A stretch of DNA of 38,917 nt from Anabaena sp. UHCC 0187 (GCF_009712035.1 NZ_VILB01000027.1:1-38917); one strand, 5' to 3'. Counted from the first letter of the stretch, positions 1 to 9,357 are shown. Made by a program: numbers and translations. Notes: generated from the sequence alone by a model not told the origin.

Positions 1-945
1 CAATATTCCCTGTGGTTGGGGTTGTGGGGTTGGCTCTATCTGAGGTTGGTTTTGTAACTGAAGTGTCGTGCTGACTATAATCACTAATATTACTAGTATT
101 CCCACGATCACTAATATTATGAGTCCGTTGTTCTGACTGGTATGAGGCGGTATTTCCGGTGTTTCCGCTGGTATTTCTGTTTTTTTTTCCAATGTTTGAA
201 CCACTGGCTTCAAAGGTGCTTCTACATTACTTGCAAAACCTCTCCAAACACCAACATTATGCAGAATTGTATTTTTACTTAAAGAATCTGTAATCACAAC
301 TAAAACACCATTACTTTTTTCACCATTCCAACTGTTCCATTTTTTAGGGAGACAATATTTCTGTAATTCTTCTGCTAATTTATGTAAATAATCGTCTGAT
401 TTAGATTCTATTTGAGATTCGGAGTTTGGTTTTAAATTAGTAAAATATTGATTATATTTAGTTTGCAAATCATCTATAAATTTATGAATTCCTGGAATAT
501 CAACTTTAAATTCTTCCAATTGATAAAAACTAATTGATTTCTCTACCATCTCACTAAAGGAAGAATCTTTATGTAGAAAATTCTGGATAGCACTATAAGC
601 TATCATTCTAATTATTTTCTCGTTGTCTGGTAAATCATCAACTATCCAAACAATCAAATTTAAAACTTTACGTCCTAATTCTTGAGAACGTTTAGGAGAT
701 TCGATTCCGCTAACTTCTAATAATAACTTTCCCTCTTCTCTAAATATCAGTAAAGAAGGCTTATATTCATCAATTAAATCATTGACAATAAATCTTTGAC
801 CATTTTTATCTTTCAAAACTTCAAAATTAATCAGATTAGGAGTATCTTCTAAACATTGATCTTCTTCACTTTCAATATTTCTCCAATGAATACCTGTTTT
901 ACCTTTAGCTGAAGTTTTCACATGAAGTTCAAAATTAAAATCCAT
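1..945 (-). CDS. Hypothetical protein with C-terminal membrane anchor, third gene of a GTPase operon (3' end missing)
   Basis: I do not recognise this family. The frame is open from ATG at 945 to the left edge (315 codons, no stop), so the C-terminus is missing. An AAGGAG ribosome site lies 9 nt before the ATG. The soluble N-terminal part (about 250 residues) is mixed and charged. A single hydrophobic segment rich in Ile, Leu and Val follows at roughly residues 275-295, and then a Pro/Gln-rich tail (PQPQ-type repeats). This suggests a cytosolic domain anchored to a membrane. It starts 37 nt after the stop of the P-loop GTPase upstream and is very probably co-transcribed with it and with the dynamin-like gene. 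Function is unknown; by context it may tether or be an effector of the two GTPases. Confidence 0.75.
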   Translation of the reverse strand, partial: MDFNFELHVKTSAKGKTGIHWRNIESEEDQCLEDTPNLINFEVLKDKNGQRFIVNDLIDEYKPSLLIFREEGKLLLEVSGIESPKRSQELGRKVLNLIVWIVDDLPDNEKIIRMIAYSAIQNFLHKDSSFSEMVEKSISFYQLEEFKVDIPGIHKFIDDLQTKYNQYFTNLKPNSESQIESKSDDYLHKLAEELQKYCLPKKWNSWNGEKSNGVLVVITDSLSKNTILHNVGVWRGFASNVEAPLKPVVQTLEKKTEIPAETPEIPPHTSQNNGLIILVIVGILVILVIIVSTTLQLQNQPQIEPTPQPQPQGIL

Positions 946-982
946 AACTTAATTCTCCTTTTTGTTCATTCAAAGTTATTAA

Positions 983-2260
983 CTAAAAAAGATTTTGAGG
1001 AAATTCTAACCATTTATGTCCTTGAAGAATCGCAAAACCATCATTATTTTTGCATCCTATAGCAAATCTAAATAAAGCATTATTAAAAGCAGTAATTTGT
1101 TCTTGAGTAGCTTGAATATTCTCAGTAGTAGATTCAATATTTGATTGAAGTTCCTGAACATTTCCTTGTTTATTTTCTAAATTATCCTTAGCTTGATAGT
1201 AAATAGGTTCCCTATCATCAAAAGCATTCACTATAGCTCTAAAAAACCACCACATAGTATTACGTTTATCTAAAATTCTTTTTTCTTCTTCAAATTCTCT
1301 TTTAGCATTATTTAATTTATCCTTATCTATAGATAATTGAGTTTCTAGCGTATCTAGATTTTCCTTTTCTTGTTCCAGGAAGTGTTTTTTATTTAATAAA
1401 AATACATTCATTAAAAATAACATAATATTTCTGAGTGGTTGATCACCATCTTTCGGTTCATAGGGTGCATTAATAGGAGTTTTGTAGTAGAAAAATTTTG
1501 TAAAACCATCTATATCAGTTTTATGATAAGCAAAAGTTACATTACCAATAGTTTGCACTGGAGTAACAACAACAGCTACTTTGTCAATTAATAAAGAATC
1601 TGATTTAACAAAATCAAGTAATTCACTGTATCCCATTTTGACATGAGATAAAAGATTTTCTGCATCTCTAGATGTTTTGGTATAGGTTTCACACTTAACA
1701 GGAGCCAAGATTAATAATCTAGGGGATGTAACATTACTAAAAGCATCTTTTAATAAGCTAGTAATACGTTGGGGATTATTTTTTTCTTCGTGCCATGTAC
1801 CAAGTTCTCTATCAGTTACCATTCCTGTTTTTTTCTGCATGAGAGCAGTAGCATCAATAGGAATAACTATGGCATCACATTGATTTAGTTGTTGTTTAAT
1901 ATATTCTTTTTGTTGAAGTGTAGCTGTAGGGCTAAAGTATTCTCCAGAGGGATCTGTAAATCGCAATTTCATAAACTTTTTACTATTGCTACCAATCTCA
2001 AAAGTAAATCCTTGATCATTCCAAGGGTTATCTTTTGGTTGAGTAGGAGTCACTTGTTTTGTGATACGAGGATCTATATTTTTTAAAATAGACTTACATT
2101 CATTTATAGCAGCTAATACACCACTATTCTCTACCCATGTTTGTAAATTTGCTCGTTCAAAAGTTTTGTGAAATTCTTCATGCATTGCTGCTAAAATACT
2201 GGTTTTACCAATACCTCTAGGAGCAACAATAATAATTTTTAATTCTTCATTGACATTCAT
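983..2260 (-). CDS. P-loop GTPase-like protein with coiled coil (double-GTPase / TRAFAC-like)
   Basis: Residues 13-20 read APRGIGKT, a Walker A/G1 loop whose first Gly is replaced by Ala. DPSG at 103-106 fits G3, followed by a hydrophobic strand (AIVIPIDATAL). APVKCETY near residue 190 sits where G4 is expected. Residues about 295-395 are strongly charged and heptad-like (coiled coil), interrupted by a Trp-rich stretch (MWWFF). The pattern resembles the bacterial double-GTPase (DO-GTPase) families described in predicted conflict systems; that assignment is from memory. The frame extends to a GTG at 2266, but AGGA lies only 3 nt from it and 9 nt from the ATG at 2260, so I chose the ATG (425 aa). 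It begins 18 nt after the dynamin-like gene's stop, consistent with one operon. Confidence 0.8.
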   Translation of the reverse strand: MNVNEELKIIIVAPRGIGKTSILAAMHEEFHKTFERANLQTWVENSGVLAAINECKSILKNIDPRITKQVTPTQPKDNPWNDQGFTFEIGSNSKKFMKLRFTDPSGEYFSPTATLQQKEYIKQQLNQCDAIVIPIDATALMQKKTGMVTDRELGTWHEEKNNPQRITSLLKDAFSNVTSPRLLILAPVKCETYTKTSRDAENLLSHVKMGYSELLDFVKSDSLLIDKVAVVVTPVQTIGNVTFAYHKTDIDGFTKFFYYKTPINAPYEPKDGDQPLRNIMLFLMNVFLLNKKHFLEQEKENLDTLETQLSIDKDKLNNAKREFEEEKRILDKRNTMWWFFRAIVNAFDDREPIYYQAKDNLENKQGNVQELQSNIESTTENIQATQEQITAFNNALFRFAIGCKNNDGFAILQGHKWLEFPQNLF

Positions 2261-2278
2261 ACTCACAATTCCTACTCA

Positions 2279-4531
2279 CTATTTAGCTAAGTCAAATAAG
2301 TCTAATTTATTCACAGATGTAACTTGATTAACTGATTCTAACCATTCTTTCCGCATTTGTCTATCGTGTTCTTTTTTGCCAAAAATATCTTCCCAAATCT
2401 GCCCGCGTACTCCTCTCAGAAAGTTTTTCCATTCTTTTTGAATATCTTTTTGCCGAATGACGTTATCAATAAATTCTTCTACCATTGCATACAGAGCTTG
2501 ATTGGGTTCAACCATTAATTCTTCTAAGATAGGTTTAATAGTATTAATGGCTATATCATAATCAATTTCTAATGCTGTGAATATTTCATCAGCAGTGGTA
2601 TCTTTAGTCAGAGCAATAGTTTGATTTTGTGGTTGTGAAATCCCCCCAAATTCTCCAGTCATAGGACTAATATTAGTTAGTCCATCCAAATGTTGACGAA
2701 TGCGAGGAAGAATTAAACCCCGATATGATAATCTAAATTCTGCTAGAATTTCAAATCCTGCTTTTAATTTGGGAAACCGTTCAGGAATGATGTTAGCAAT
2801 ATCTGTGAAAAATTCAGAACCATCGTTATTACTAATAGACTCTAAACATCCTTGTTCTTTTAAAACCTTAACTACTTGACTTTTCATTAATTCTACTGTT
2901 TGTTTAAGGTTCTCATCTAAGGATAGAAAACGATGAGAAATTAATACCCTCAATTCATCTTGATAGTCAGGATAAGCTCTAAATACGCTCATACCTTTAA
3001 TGCGATTTCTAATTTCTTCTATAGCATTTTCTGATGATAAAATACCTTTATCTCGTTCGCATTTCTCAATAGCAGCTAGGAAACCATTATAAAGTTCTTC
3101 ATTTGGTGTTTGACGCTGATGCCACAGTTGAGTTCTCAGTTCTTGTAGTGCTAAAGAAACTTCTTTCCACCAACCATTATCACTATTGCCAAATAAGTCG
3201 CTAAATAATTCTTCAATTTCTTGATAATCATCTTCATAATTCTGATTAAATATATCTTGGGCTTTGTTTAATTCAGAATTGATGGCTTTGTAAATTTCTA
3301 ATAATCTTTCTTGACAACTTCTAGCATATTGTTTATCAAGATTAGTCATATTATTAGTGAGATAATCTATTAATATGTCTAAAATTTTACTAGTTTCTGT
3401 CTCTTGACTACAGTTGGCAATTAAACATTTTTCAACTGTAATATATTTTTCTTGTAATGTATTTAATAAATCTTGGCAGTTGTTTAAATTATCGCCATTT
3501 TTAGAATCAGAGCTAGTTTGATTAAGAATAACAAATGACCATAAATTAACGGGTAGTTCTATTAAAGCAGAACGAGAAATATCATATAATCTCACATCAA
3601 CATCTGCCCAATAATCTCCCGCAGATTTAGGCATTCTGACAAATAAGATAAAATCTATATCATTACCTAAAGACTTAATTAATCTGGTTTCATCTCCAAT
3701 ACCTGTATCTCCTAAACCTGGCATATCTACTAAAGCAACTTGACTAACATCAACGTTAGGAAATGAGCAGGTAATTCTTACTTCTTTGACTGCTAAAAAA
3801 TTAAAATAATTTCTTTCTCCATCAGGAGTATCTTGAGCAACATATTCTCTAATTTCATGTTTTTGAATCTTGAAGGGAGAATTTTGTTTGAGAAGATGAC
3901 TATAGTGAGAAAAATAAGTATGATATCGCTTTAAATGTTCATACATTGCTCCTGGTTCAGCATAACCAGGGATATCTTGAGGTAATGATAGTAAAGGATT
4001 TTTAGCAAATTCCTCTACAGTGAAAGGTTTTCTTCCTAAACCAAGTTTTTCATAATAAGGTGCAATAATATCATCTAAAAAAGAACGCTCAGTATGAAAC
4101 CAAACTTCTCCATAGGTATCTACATTAGAATTATGATGAATAATGCTTTTTACTCCGGTGCAATGTTGTCTATCTCCATCCGGTATTTCTGCTTTAGTTA
4201 ATCCAGTTAAACTTTGTAAAAGACGACTTTTCCCTTGTCTTGCACGTCCAACAACACCTATATTTAAAGTAGGTCGAGAAAATCGGTTTCTTAGTTTAGT
4301 TAAAGAGTCTAGTTCTGCGGTTATATTTGATTGAGTATGAGCAAAGCTAATTTCATTTAATTTACCAATTATCTGCAAATTCTCAGTTGATTTTAAAATA
4401 TAATTACGTTTTTCTTCTAATTTTTCTAAGGTGCTAGAAAGAGTTTTTAAGTGTTTTTCGACTTTACTAATCTTTTCACTCCAGATGTGACGATTATTAA
4501 TAATGGTGCTAATGCGCGTATTTCTGTCCAT
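2279..4531 (-). CDS. Dynamin-like GTPase
   Basis: This 750-residue protein opens with a probable coiled coil (residues 15-80) and then a GTPase domain. G1 is GRARQGKS at 95-102, a candidate G2 Thr is at 125, G3 is DMPG at 269-272, and a divergent G4 is NQTS at 337-340. A long, mostly helical C-terminal region follows (about 400-750), ending in a charged part near KEWKNFL. The order (coiled coil, large GTPase with a long insertion between G1 and G3, helical stalk) fits bacterial dynamin-like proteins, which polymerise on membranes. No clear transmembrane segment is visible, so membrane contact may depend on the third gene, which has one. It is the first gene of the minus-strand operon. The start is the ATG at 4531; only a weak ribosome site precedes it. 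Confidence 0.85.
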   Translation of the reverse strand: MDRNTRISTIINNRHIWSEKISKVEKHLKTLSSTLEKLEEKRNYILKSTENLQIIGKLNEISFAHTQSNITAELDSLTKLRNRFSRPTLNIGVVGRARQGKSRLLQSLTGLTKAEIPDGDRQHCTGVKSIIHHNSNVDTYGEVWFHTERSFLDDIIAPYYEKLGLGRKPFTVEEFAKNPLLSLPQDIPGYAEPGAMYEHLKRYHTYFSHYSHLLKQNSPFKIQKHEIREYVAQDTPDGERNYFNFLAVKEVRITCSFPNVDVSQVALVDMPGLGDTGIGDETRLIKSLGNDIDFILFVRMPKSAGDYWADVDVRLYDISRSALIELPVNLWSFVILNQTSSDSKNGDNLNNCQDLLNTLQEKYITVEKCLIANCSQETETSKILDILIDYLTNNMTNLDKQYARSCQERLLEIYKAINSELNKAQDIFNQNYEDDYQEIEELFSDLFGNSDNGWWKEVSLALQELRTQLWHQRQTPNEELYNGFLAAIEKCERDKGILSSENAIEEIRNRIKGMSVFRAYPDYQDELRVLISHRFLSLDENLKQTVELMKSQVVKVLKEQGCLESISNNDGSEFFTDIANIIPERFPKLKAGFEILAEFRLSYRGLILPRIRQHLDGLTNISPMTGEFGGISQPQNQTIALTKDTTADEIFTALEIDYDIAINTIKPILEELMVEPNQALYAMVEEFIDNVIRQKDIQKEWKNFLRGVRGQIWEDIFGKKEHDRQMRKEWLESVNQVTSVNKLDLFDLAK

Positions 4532-4628
4532 AATATACTTTAGCTATACTCATTAAGAGTATATTCGTGACCTGTATCTAAGTAAATAGATTAAATCTAA
4601 AGAAATAGTTAATTTTTTATCTATATTT

Positions 4629-4835
4629 AGGGTTTGCTGAAAAAGTTGTCTGTGAGGGGAGGGAACAGGGAACAGGGAACAGTTTCAGCTATCTGGATAT
4701 CCTCAATTTCCCATATCCGACAAGGAAAAATGCAACTTTTTTGAGACTCCATTTGCCAAAACCTTGCACTTTTTTGTTTGGAAAATCTGCAAAACCCCTA
4801 TCAATAAATGGTTTTAGCTTTATTCAGCAAGCCCT
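4629..4835. mobile_element. MITE-like element, 207 bp, with 4-bp target duplication
   Basis: The ends are imperfect inverted repeats: AGGGTTTGCTGAAAAA on the left and, read from the right, AGGGCTTGCTGAATAA (14 of 16 positions match). Both sides are flanked by ATTT (4625-4628 and 4836-4839), which fits a target-site duplication. The interior has no ORF, so a transposase would have to act in trans. The parent IS family was not identified. It occupies most of the 390-bp gap between the GTPase operon and the coupling-protein gene. Nothing else is recognisable in that gap. Confidence 0.7.
4661..4681. repeat. Heptamer tandem repeat GGGAACA x3
   Basis: Three exact GGGAACA copies lie inside the MITE-like element. 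Short tandemly repeated heptamers of this type are common in heterocystous cyanobacteria. Confidence 0.8.
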
Positions 4836-4921
4836 ATTTAGCCAAATGATTCAGTTTCAATGTTTTTAGCCTCTTAATTCATCCCGCAAAGGGAGTAACG
4901 CCCATAAAATCCACCAGCTTG

Positions 4922-6805
4922 CTACCCTTGCAATCCTGGAGTTTGATAAACTCGTGTTGTAAAATTCTCCAAAACATCAGGTTCTTGATGATTACCAGAC
5001 CCCTGTTCCTCCTGTTCCTGGACTGTTACCACATCTTCCTCTGGTAATGGCAACATCCGTCCTGCTTCCTCAATGCGGTCATACAATGCCTGGGTCAACA
5101 TTTTAAGATCAGGAATTGTCACCTGACTTTCTAAAGCCAATCTAACTTGTGTATCCCAAAGACCTTCGCTTTCCTTAGCTCTTTTTTCATCGGTTTTCGA
5201 CACCGGAATAATTAAAGGATAGGGAATAGAAGCTTGTCCCCCGGAACTGTAACCGGGACTGGTAATTACACATTTACCCTGGGGAAACTTGAGAATTTCA
5301 TCTGCACTGATAACAGGCATTTTTTGTAAATTCTCACTCCAGCTAATTGAACGGCTCATTTGTCCACCAAGAGTTCGCCCAGTGGTCCGATTTTTAATCA
5401 GCACTTCCTTCTCACCGTAACGTTTTGAGTAATCTTCCGCCGTTTTATAGTTACCAGGATTGAATAACACATGGGTACTGCAAGCTGATGCGATCGCACT
5501 CCCCATTTTATCCCCATAAATATCGTAAAGCTGCTCTAAACTTTGAATACCTAAGATAAAACAAGCACCATTAGAACGATATTCATTAATCCATTGTGGC
5601 AGTCTATCCAACTTAATTGATGGTAATTCATCCAAAGAAATAATCAACGGGTCTTTACGGGGACGGCTCAAATTACCGACAATCATTAAGTGCATTGCTG
5701 CTGCCAGTAAAGGACCAACCACACTACGACGTTCATCATCCAGCTTGAACACCACCATTTCTCTACCTGATAGCTGAGTGGGAATATCCGATTGACCGAT
5801 GAATGCCCGTAACAAATCAGCTTGAATAAAAGATGAGAAAGTCCCTGCCGCTGTCGTCAAAATCCCGGAAATAGTCTTTTCTGCGTCCTTAGCACTCAAA
5901 AATTGAATAAATGAAGTGGCAACCCATTCATCCAACCGTTTGGACTGGACCGCATGATCAAGACGTTGTACCAATTTTGGCAACCGCAACACCGCATACA
6001 GCATCGCCATGTCTGGGTAGGGTGAACCCTTGACTAACTGTAATAGTGCTTTTGCTAACAAATCCCCAGCCTTAGCAAAGAACTCGTCACTTTTACCCCC
6101 ACTAGCAGCATTGCGGTTAATCACTTGACCAATTTCCCCAGCCATTACCCCATCTCGTGCATCCCGCATATAATCCAAGGGATTGATGACACCACTAAAA
6201 GCTTCACCAGGTGCAAATACTCGCACTTTATAACCATAACGTGCTGCTAGGGGTGCGTGGAGTCGCATTTGGTCGCCTTTTTTGTCATAAAGTAAAATTG
6301 GAAACCCTTGCTGCATGGCACTTTCTAGCATCCTGTCAATAGTCGAGTAAGTTTTCCCAGAACCCGGCGCACCTATTACCAGTGTTCCCCGTTCGGCATG
6401 AGGAAACCAAACTGTAGGTGCAGCACCCAGCATGGTTTGCAAGTTAGCCACTAACCCCCGCCACTTCCCTTTTGTCCAGTAACGGGGTGTACCAGACCAC
6501 AGGGTAACTTTATTGTGTTTGTGTTCTTGGATTTGTTTAAATGCAAGGTTAGTAGCTGCTAGTTTTTCGCTGACACCGCAGACTTTACCAGTGGTGATTT
6601 TTCCTTTACCCGTACCACTGATTTGCAGTAGTATTAAAACTACCAACAGTCCAGCCATCATTGTCCAGCCTTGGGGGTTGTTGTACTGTTGAAAGAATTT
6701 ACCGAAGTCAATACTGGCTAGTGTTGGTTGGTAAGAGGATAGGTTAATTAGCGCTGTTTGAGTGGTGAGATGGTGGTTTGGTAAGTTTTGCTGGTAAAGG
6801 GTCAT
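4922..6805 (-). CDS. VirD4/TraD-type conjugative coupling ATPase
   Basis: The coupling protein links a relaxase-DNA complex to a type IV secretion channel at the inner membrane. One transmembrane segment (MAGLLVVLILLQ) lies near residues 50-63. Walker A is GAPGSGKT at about 145-152. Walker B is in LIISLDELPS, and just after it come the conserved QSLEQL stretch and a TraG/TraD-like C-terminal half. The length of 627 aa is normal for the family. The frame also permits a TTG at 6832 (9 residues longer); neither start has a good ribosome site and I prefer the ATG. It belongs functionally with MobC and relaxase at 30690-31726. No VirB4-like gene is in the window, so the rest of the channel is elsewhere or absent. 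Confidence 0.9.
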   Translation of the reverse strand: MTLYQQNLPNHHLTTQTALINLSSYQPTLASIDFGKFFQQYNNPQGWTMMAGLLVVLILLQISGTGKGKITTGKVCGVSEKLAATNLAFKQIQEHKHNKVTLWSGTPRYWTKGKWRGLVANLQTMLGAAPTVWFPHAERGTLVIGAPGSGKTYSTIDRMLESAMQQGFPILLYDKKGDQMRLHAPLAARYGYKVRVFAPGEAFSGVINPLDYMRDARDGVMAGEIGQVINRNAASGGKSDEFFAKAGDLLAKALLQLVKGSPYPDMAMLYAVLRLPKLVQRLDHAVQSKRLDEWVATSFIQFLSAKDAEKTISGILTTAAGTFSSFIQADLLRAFIGQSDIPTQLSGREMVVFKLDDERRSVVGPLLAAAMHLMIVGNLSRPRKDPLIISLDELPSIKLDRLPQWINEYRSNGACFILGIQSLEQLYDIYGDKMGSAIASACSTHVLFNPGNYKTAEDYSKRYGEKEVLIKNRTTGRTLGGQMSRSISWSENLQKMPVISADEILKFPQGKCVITSPGYSSGGQASIPYPLIIPVSKTDEKRAKESEGLWDTQVRLALESQVTIPDLKMLTQALYDRIEEAGRMLPLPEEDVVTVQEQEEQGSGNHQEPDVLENFTTRVYQTPGLQG

Positions 6806-6925
6806 GGCAGTTGTGTATGGGTTTACCAGCAATTTTAGTGATCACGGTAAAGTTAGGGAATTGACCTTTTGGATATTTTATTTTCCGCCAAGAATCCCAG
6901 ATTCCAGTGAGAAGTTATCAATGTT

Positions 6926-6958
6926 ACCCCACAGTAGTTAATGAAAAGTGGGGTTTTT
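6926..6958. terminator. Hairpin with T-run between two minus-strand genes
   Basis: Perfect 7-bp stem ACCCCAC (6926-6932) / GTGGGGT (6948-6954), followed on the plus strand by TTTT. No plus-strand gene ends here, and read on the minus strand the T-run is missing, so any role in stopping transcription from the nuclease gene would be weak. Confidence 0.4.
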
Positions 6959-6965
6959 ACTTAAT

Positions 6966-7907
6966 CTAAGACTCTGGTTTATTTTGTAACCATTGTTCTA
7001 AATCGGTGATAGAGGAGAAATCTAAGAGTGCTTCACCGAGTAATTCTAATTGCTCAATTGATAATGTCCGAATTGTCTCAATAAATGATGATTCAATTCC
7101 ACCAATTCGCCGATTTAATAGTCGGATAATTAGTTGTTGTTCACCGCGTTCCATTGCTAATTCTTCTGTTGGACTAATGAAAGGCATTTGATTTTCCTCC
7201 TCTAAATGTTTGATTTTAGTTACTAATCCTCGTTGCAATTCTTTGGGTAATGTCATCATTTTATCAATGATCTTAAAAAGTTTAACAATTTGTTCTTTTG
7301 TTAAGCCTCGTTCATAAAGTCCTCTAATTAATACCCATTTCCATTGCTCACGTTCTGATAAATTCCCCGTGGTGGCTTTAGTTTTTAAATGCGCCATTAC
7401 TATGATAGCAAAGGGATTAGGATTAGATTCTAATTCAGTCCACCGTGATTCATAGTCTAGGAGTTTAGCAATGGGGAACTTCAAACTTAATTCGCAATCT
7501 AACATAGCTTGATGATAACTGTTAGGTCGCCAAGTGGAACTTGTGTCTCCTAAAATCGCCAGACCCACCACAAATTTATGATACAGGTCAAAAGCTCGGT
7601 AATTATAAGTGTACATCCTTTCTTGGAAGTCAACATCATATTGACTCTGAATCTCAATATGAATTAAAATCCATGCTTGTGTTTTATCCAATAACCAAAC
7701 TTTGTACAGTTTATCTGCAATCCGTTTTTCAGTTGATGATGAAGCTGTAATTTGTTGCAGTTCTTTGTCTAGTGATTCCGGTGGTTTTGTCCAATCAATT
7801 GCTTCGTAAGCCACAGGAAAGAAAAAGGATAAGAAACTATCAAAATATTCGTTTAATGCTTCTTTCCAGGATTCGTCATAATTTGCAGTAATTTCATTTT
7901 TGGTCAT
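6966..7907 (-). CDS. Rpn-family PD-(D/E)XK nuclease / putative transposase with DUF4351
   Basis: These cyanobacterial proteins carry an N-terminal PD-(D/E)XK-like domain of the recombination-promoting nuclease type. Here residues 1-120 include SLSFFFP and a core strand with HIEIQSQ (E-x-Q in place of E-x-K). The C-terminal 60 residues (LIIRLLNRRIGG to DLEQWL) match DUF4351 in my recollection. Length (313 aa) is typical. The start is the ATG at 7907. It stands alone, 150 bp from the divergent acidic-protein gene. Such genes are scattered in many copies in Nostocales; their role is DNA nicking or recombination, and they lack the DDE motif of true transposases. Confidence 0.85.
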   Translation of the reverse strand: MTKNEITANYDESWKEALNEYFDSFLSFFFPVAYEAIDWTKPPESLDKELQQITASSSTEKRIADKLYKVWLLDKTQAWILIHIEIQSQYDVDFQERMYTYNYRAFDLYHKFVVGLAILGDTSSTWRPNSYHQAMLDCELSLKFPIAKLLDYESRWTELESNPNPFAIIVMAHLKTKATTGNLSEREQWKWVLIRGLYERGLTKEQIVKLFKIIDKMMTLPKELQRGLVTKIKHLEEENQMPFISPTEELAMERGEQQLIIRLLNRRIGGIESSFIETIRTLSIEQLELLGEALLDFSSITDLEQWLQNKPES

Positions 7908-8013
7908 AAAACGCTATGCTAAAAATAGTTATTGCACCCTCAGTTTCTTTACTTTGATTTGTTAATATCTACCTAATATTCTAGCATAAAATAATTAATT
8001 TGTAATAAATTTA

Positions 8014-8027
8014 GAGGCTAACGCCTC
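8014..8027 (+). promoter_or_regulatory. 5' leader hairpin (5-bp stem, 4-nt loop)
   Basis: GAGGC / TAAC loop / GCCTC, ending 31 nt before the ATG at 8059. It shares its geometry with leaders at 13341, 14385, 21734, 22859 and 23468. Confidence 0.45.
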
Positions 8028-8058
8028 AGACTTTGGACAATCATATTTATGCAGTCCA

Positions 8059-9156
8059 ATGGTTAAATCAAAAGTTACAAACAACTCTAAACACCCCCAT
8101 CAATCTCCTCCCAAAACTACTGCTGCTAAACCTAAACCTACCAAAGCCAGAGCAACTGAAATTGATGATGATGACTTTGAAGGAGAAGAATTTGAAATAG
8201 ACCCAGAACTCTTGAATGATAACTATAACCAAGTCCGTAAACCGCTTCTTCCCTATGGTATCGTCGTTAATGATAAACCTGCTGGACTATTAATTCCAGA
8301 AGACCAGTTAGAAAAAGCTGGTTGGCTGGAAATGCCTGAAGAAGACGATTTAACTACTGTCACTTTAACTGAAGATGTTACCGGACTATTAATTACTGAA
8401 GGTCGGTTACTGGTTTTAGGTTTTGCACCAGAATATATCCGCTATAAATCAGATGTTGAAGATGTCGGTGGTTCGTTATTTGGACTTTATGATGATTATA
8501 AACAAAGTCTTGATAAAAGAACAATGGATGTCTGTTCAGAACACGCAATTATGTTTCTGGATGACAAGAATCAAGCATTACATACTACTCCTGTTGTTGT
8601 CCGATTCAAGAATGTAGCTCTCTGGAGTTTTAAATCAGTCCGTGAAGAGTTTTACCGTTCATTAGAGAAAACCTTTGCTGATTATTTCCAAGTACCATTT
8701 AGTGGTAAAAGTGATAAATGGCGAAGTTTAGGGGTGCTGGAAGTTGAGTTTAGAGCAATTAAAGAAGGTGAAGGTAAGAATAAACACAACTGTTGCAAAA
8801 CTGTAGCCTATACTAAACCCACAGTTGAAAACTTTCCCCAACTGTATTTAGGTAAACCCGCAGCTAAAGCTTTAATTTGGCAACAACATGATGCTATCGC
8901 TGGTTTCAATGAACCACAATCTCTACCTGCTTTACCAGGAGAATCGGTATCTGTAGAGGTGGAAGTTTTACCACCAAACAAAAATAAGAACAAGAGTAAA
9001 ACTCAAGCTGTCCGTAAATCCAAACCAACAACTAAACCACCTCGGAAAATTCAAGTAATTGAAGATGACGATGATGAAAACGACGATTTAGAAACCGATT
9101 TGGACAATGATGATTTTGAATTTGACGATGATGATGAACAAGATGATGACGAATAG
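8059..9156 (+). CDS. DUF5895-like protein with acidic tails
   Basis: The central part (about residues 45-295) fits, from memory, the cyanobacterial DUF5895 family; the pattern is PLLPYGIVVNDKPAGLLIPE followed by mixed strands with conserved Trp and Tyr. The N-terminus is basic and Pro/Lys-rich, then acidic (DDDDFEGEEFE). A Lys-rich linker (NKNKNKSK) precedes a very acidic C-terminal tail (DDDDENDDLETD...DDDEQDDDE). Acidic tails of this kind occur in SSB-like and other nucleic-acid proteins, but no function can be assigned. The start is the ATG at 8059. There is no Shine-Dalgarno sequence, but a small hairpin lies 31 nt upstream. The gene is followed by an inverted repeat and a strong terminator. 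Confidence 0.8.
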   Translation: MVKSKVTNNSKHPHQSPPKTTAAKPKPTKARATEIDDDDFEGEEFEIDPELLNDNYNQVRKPLLPYGIVVNDKPAGLLIPEDQLEKAGWLEMPEEDDLTTVTLTEDVTGLLITEGRLLVLGFAPEYIRYKSDVEDVGGSLFGLYDDYKQSLDKRTMDVCSEHAIMFLDDKNQALHTTPVVVRFKNVALWSFKSVREEFYRSLEKTFADYFQVPFSGKSDKWRSLGVLEVEFRAIKEGEGKNKHNCCKTVAYTKPTVENFPQLYLGKPAAKALIWQQHDAIAGFNEPQSLPALPGESVSVEVEVLPPNKNKNKSKTQAVRKSKPTTKPPRKIQVIEDDDDENDDLETDLDNDDFEFDDDDEQDDDE

Positions 9157-9173
9157 TTGAATGTTATCAAATT

Positions 9174-9277
9174 AGTAACCGCTCAATAAATGGGGGTGGA
9201 CTACCTATTCGAGAACGAATTTACGCCATTTGATGCTTGTCATTGAAGGATTTACCCCGGATTATTAAGCGGTTACT
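9174..9277. repeat. Inverted repeat, 16-bp arms with 72-bp spacer
   Basis: AGTAACCGCTCAATAA (9174-9189) and TTATTAAGCGGTTACT (9262-9277) match at 15 of 16 positions when one is reversed. Partial complementarity (TGGGGGT / ACCCC) continues inward. It lies between the DUF5895-like gene and its terminator. It may be a folded RNA 3' end, a small MITE or a protein-binding site. Confidence 0.55.
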
Positions 9278-9330
9278 CAAATTACTTGTGTTGAACATAA
9301 ATTGAGAGCATCCACTTTTGGTAGATAGAC

Positions 9331-9357
9331 CCCCGCGAAAGCGGGGTGTGCTTTTTT
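9331..9357 (+). terminator. Rho-independent terminator
   Basis: Stem CCCCGC / GCGGGG with a GAAA (GNRA) tetraloop, then TGTGC and six T. It ends transcription from the DUF5895-like gene. Confidence 0.8.

Noticed and set aside
6966-7907. True IS transposase
   Set aside because: No DDE motif and no inverted ends flank it; it belongs to the Rpn/DUF4351 group.
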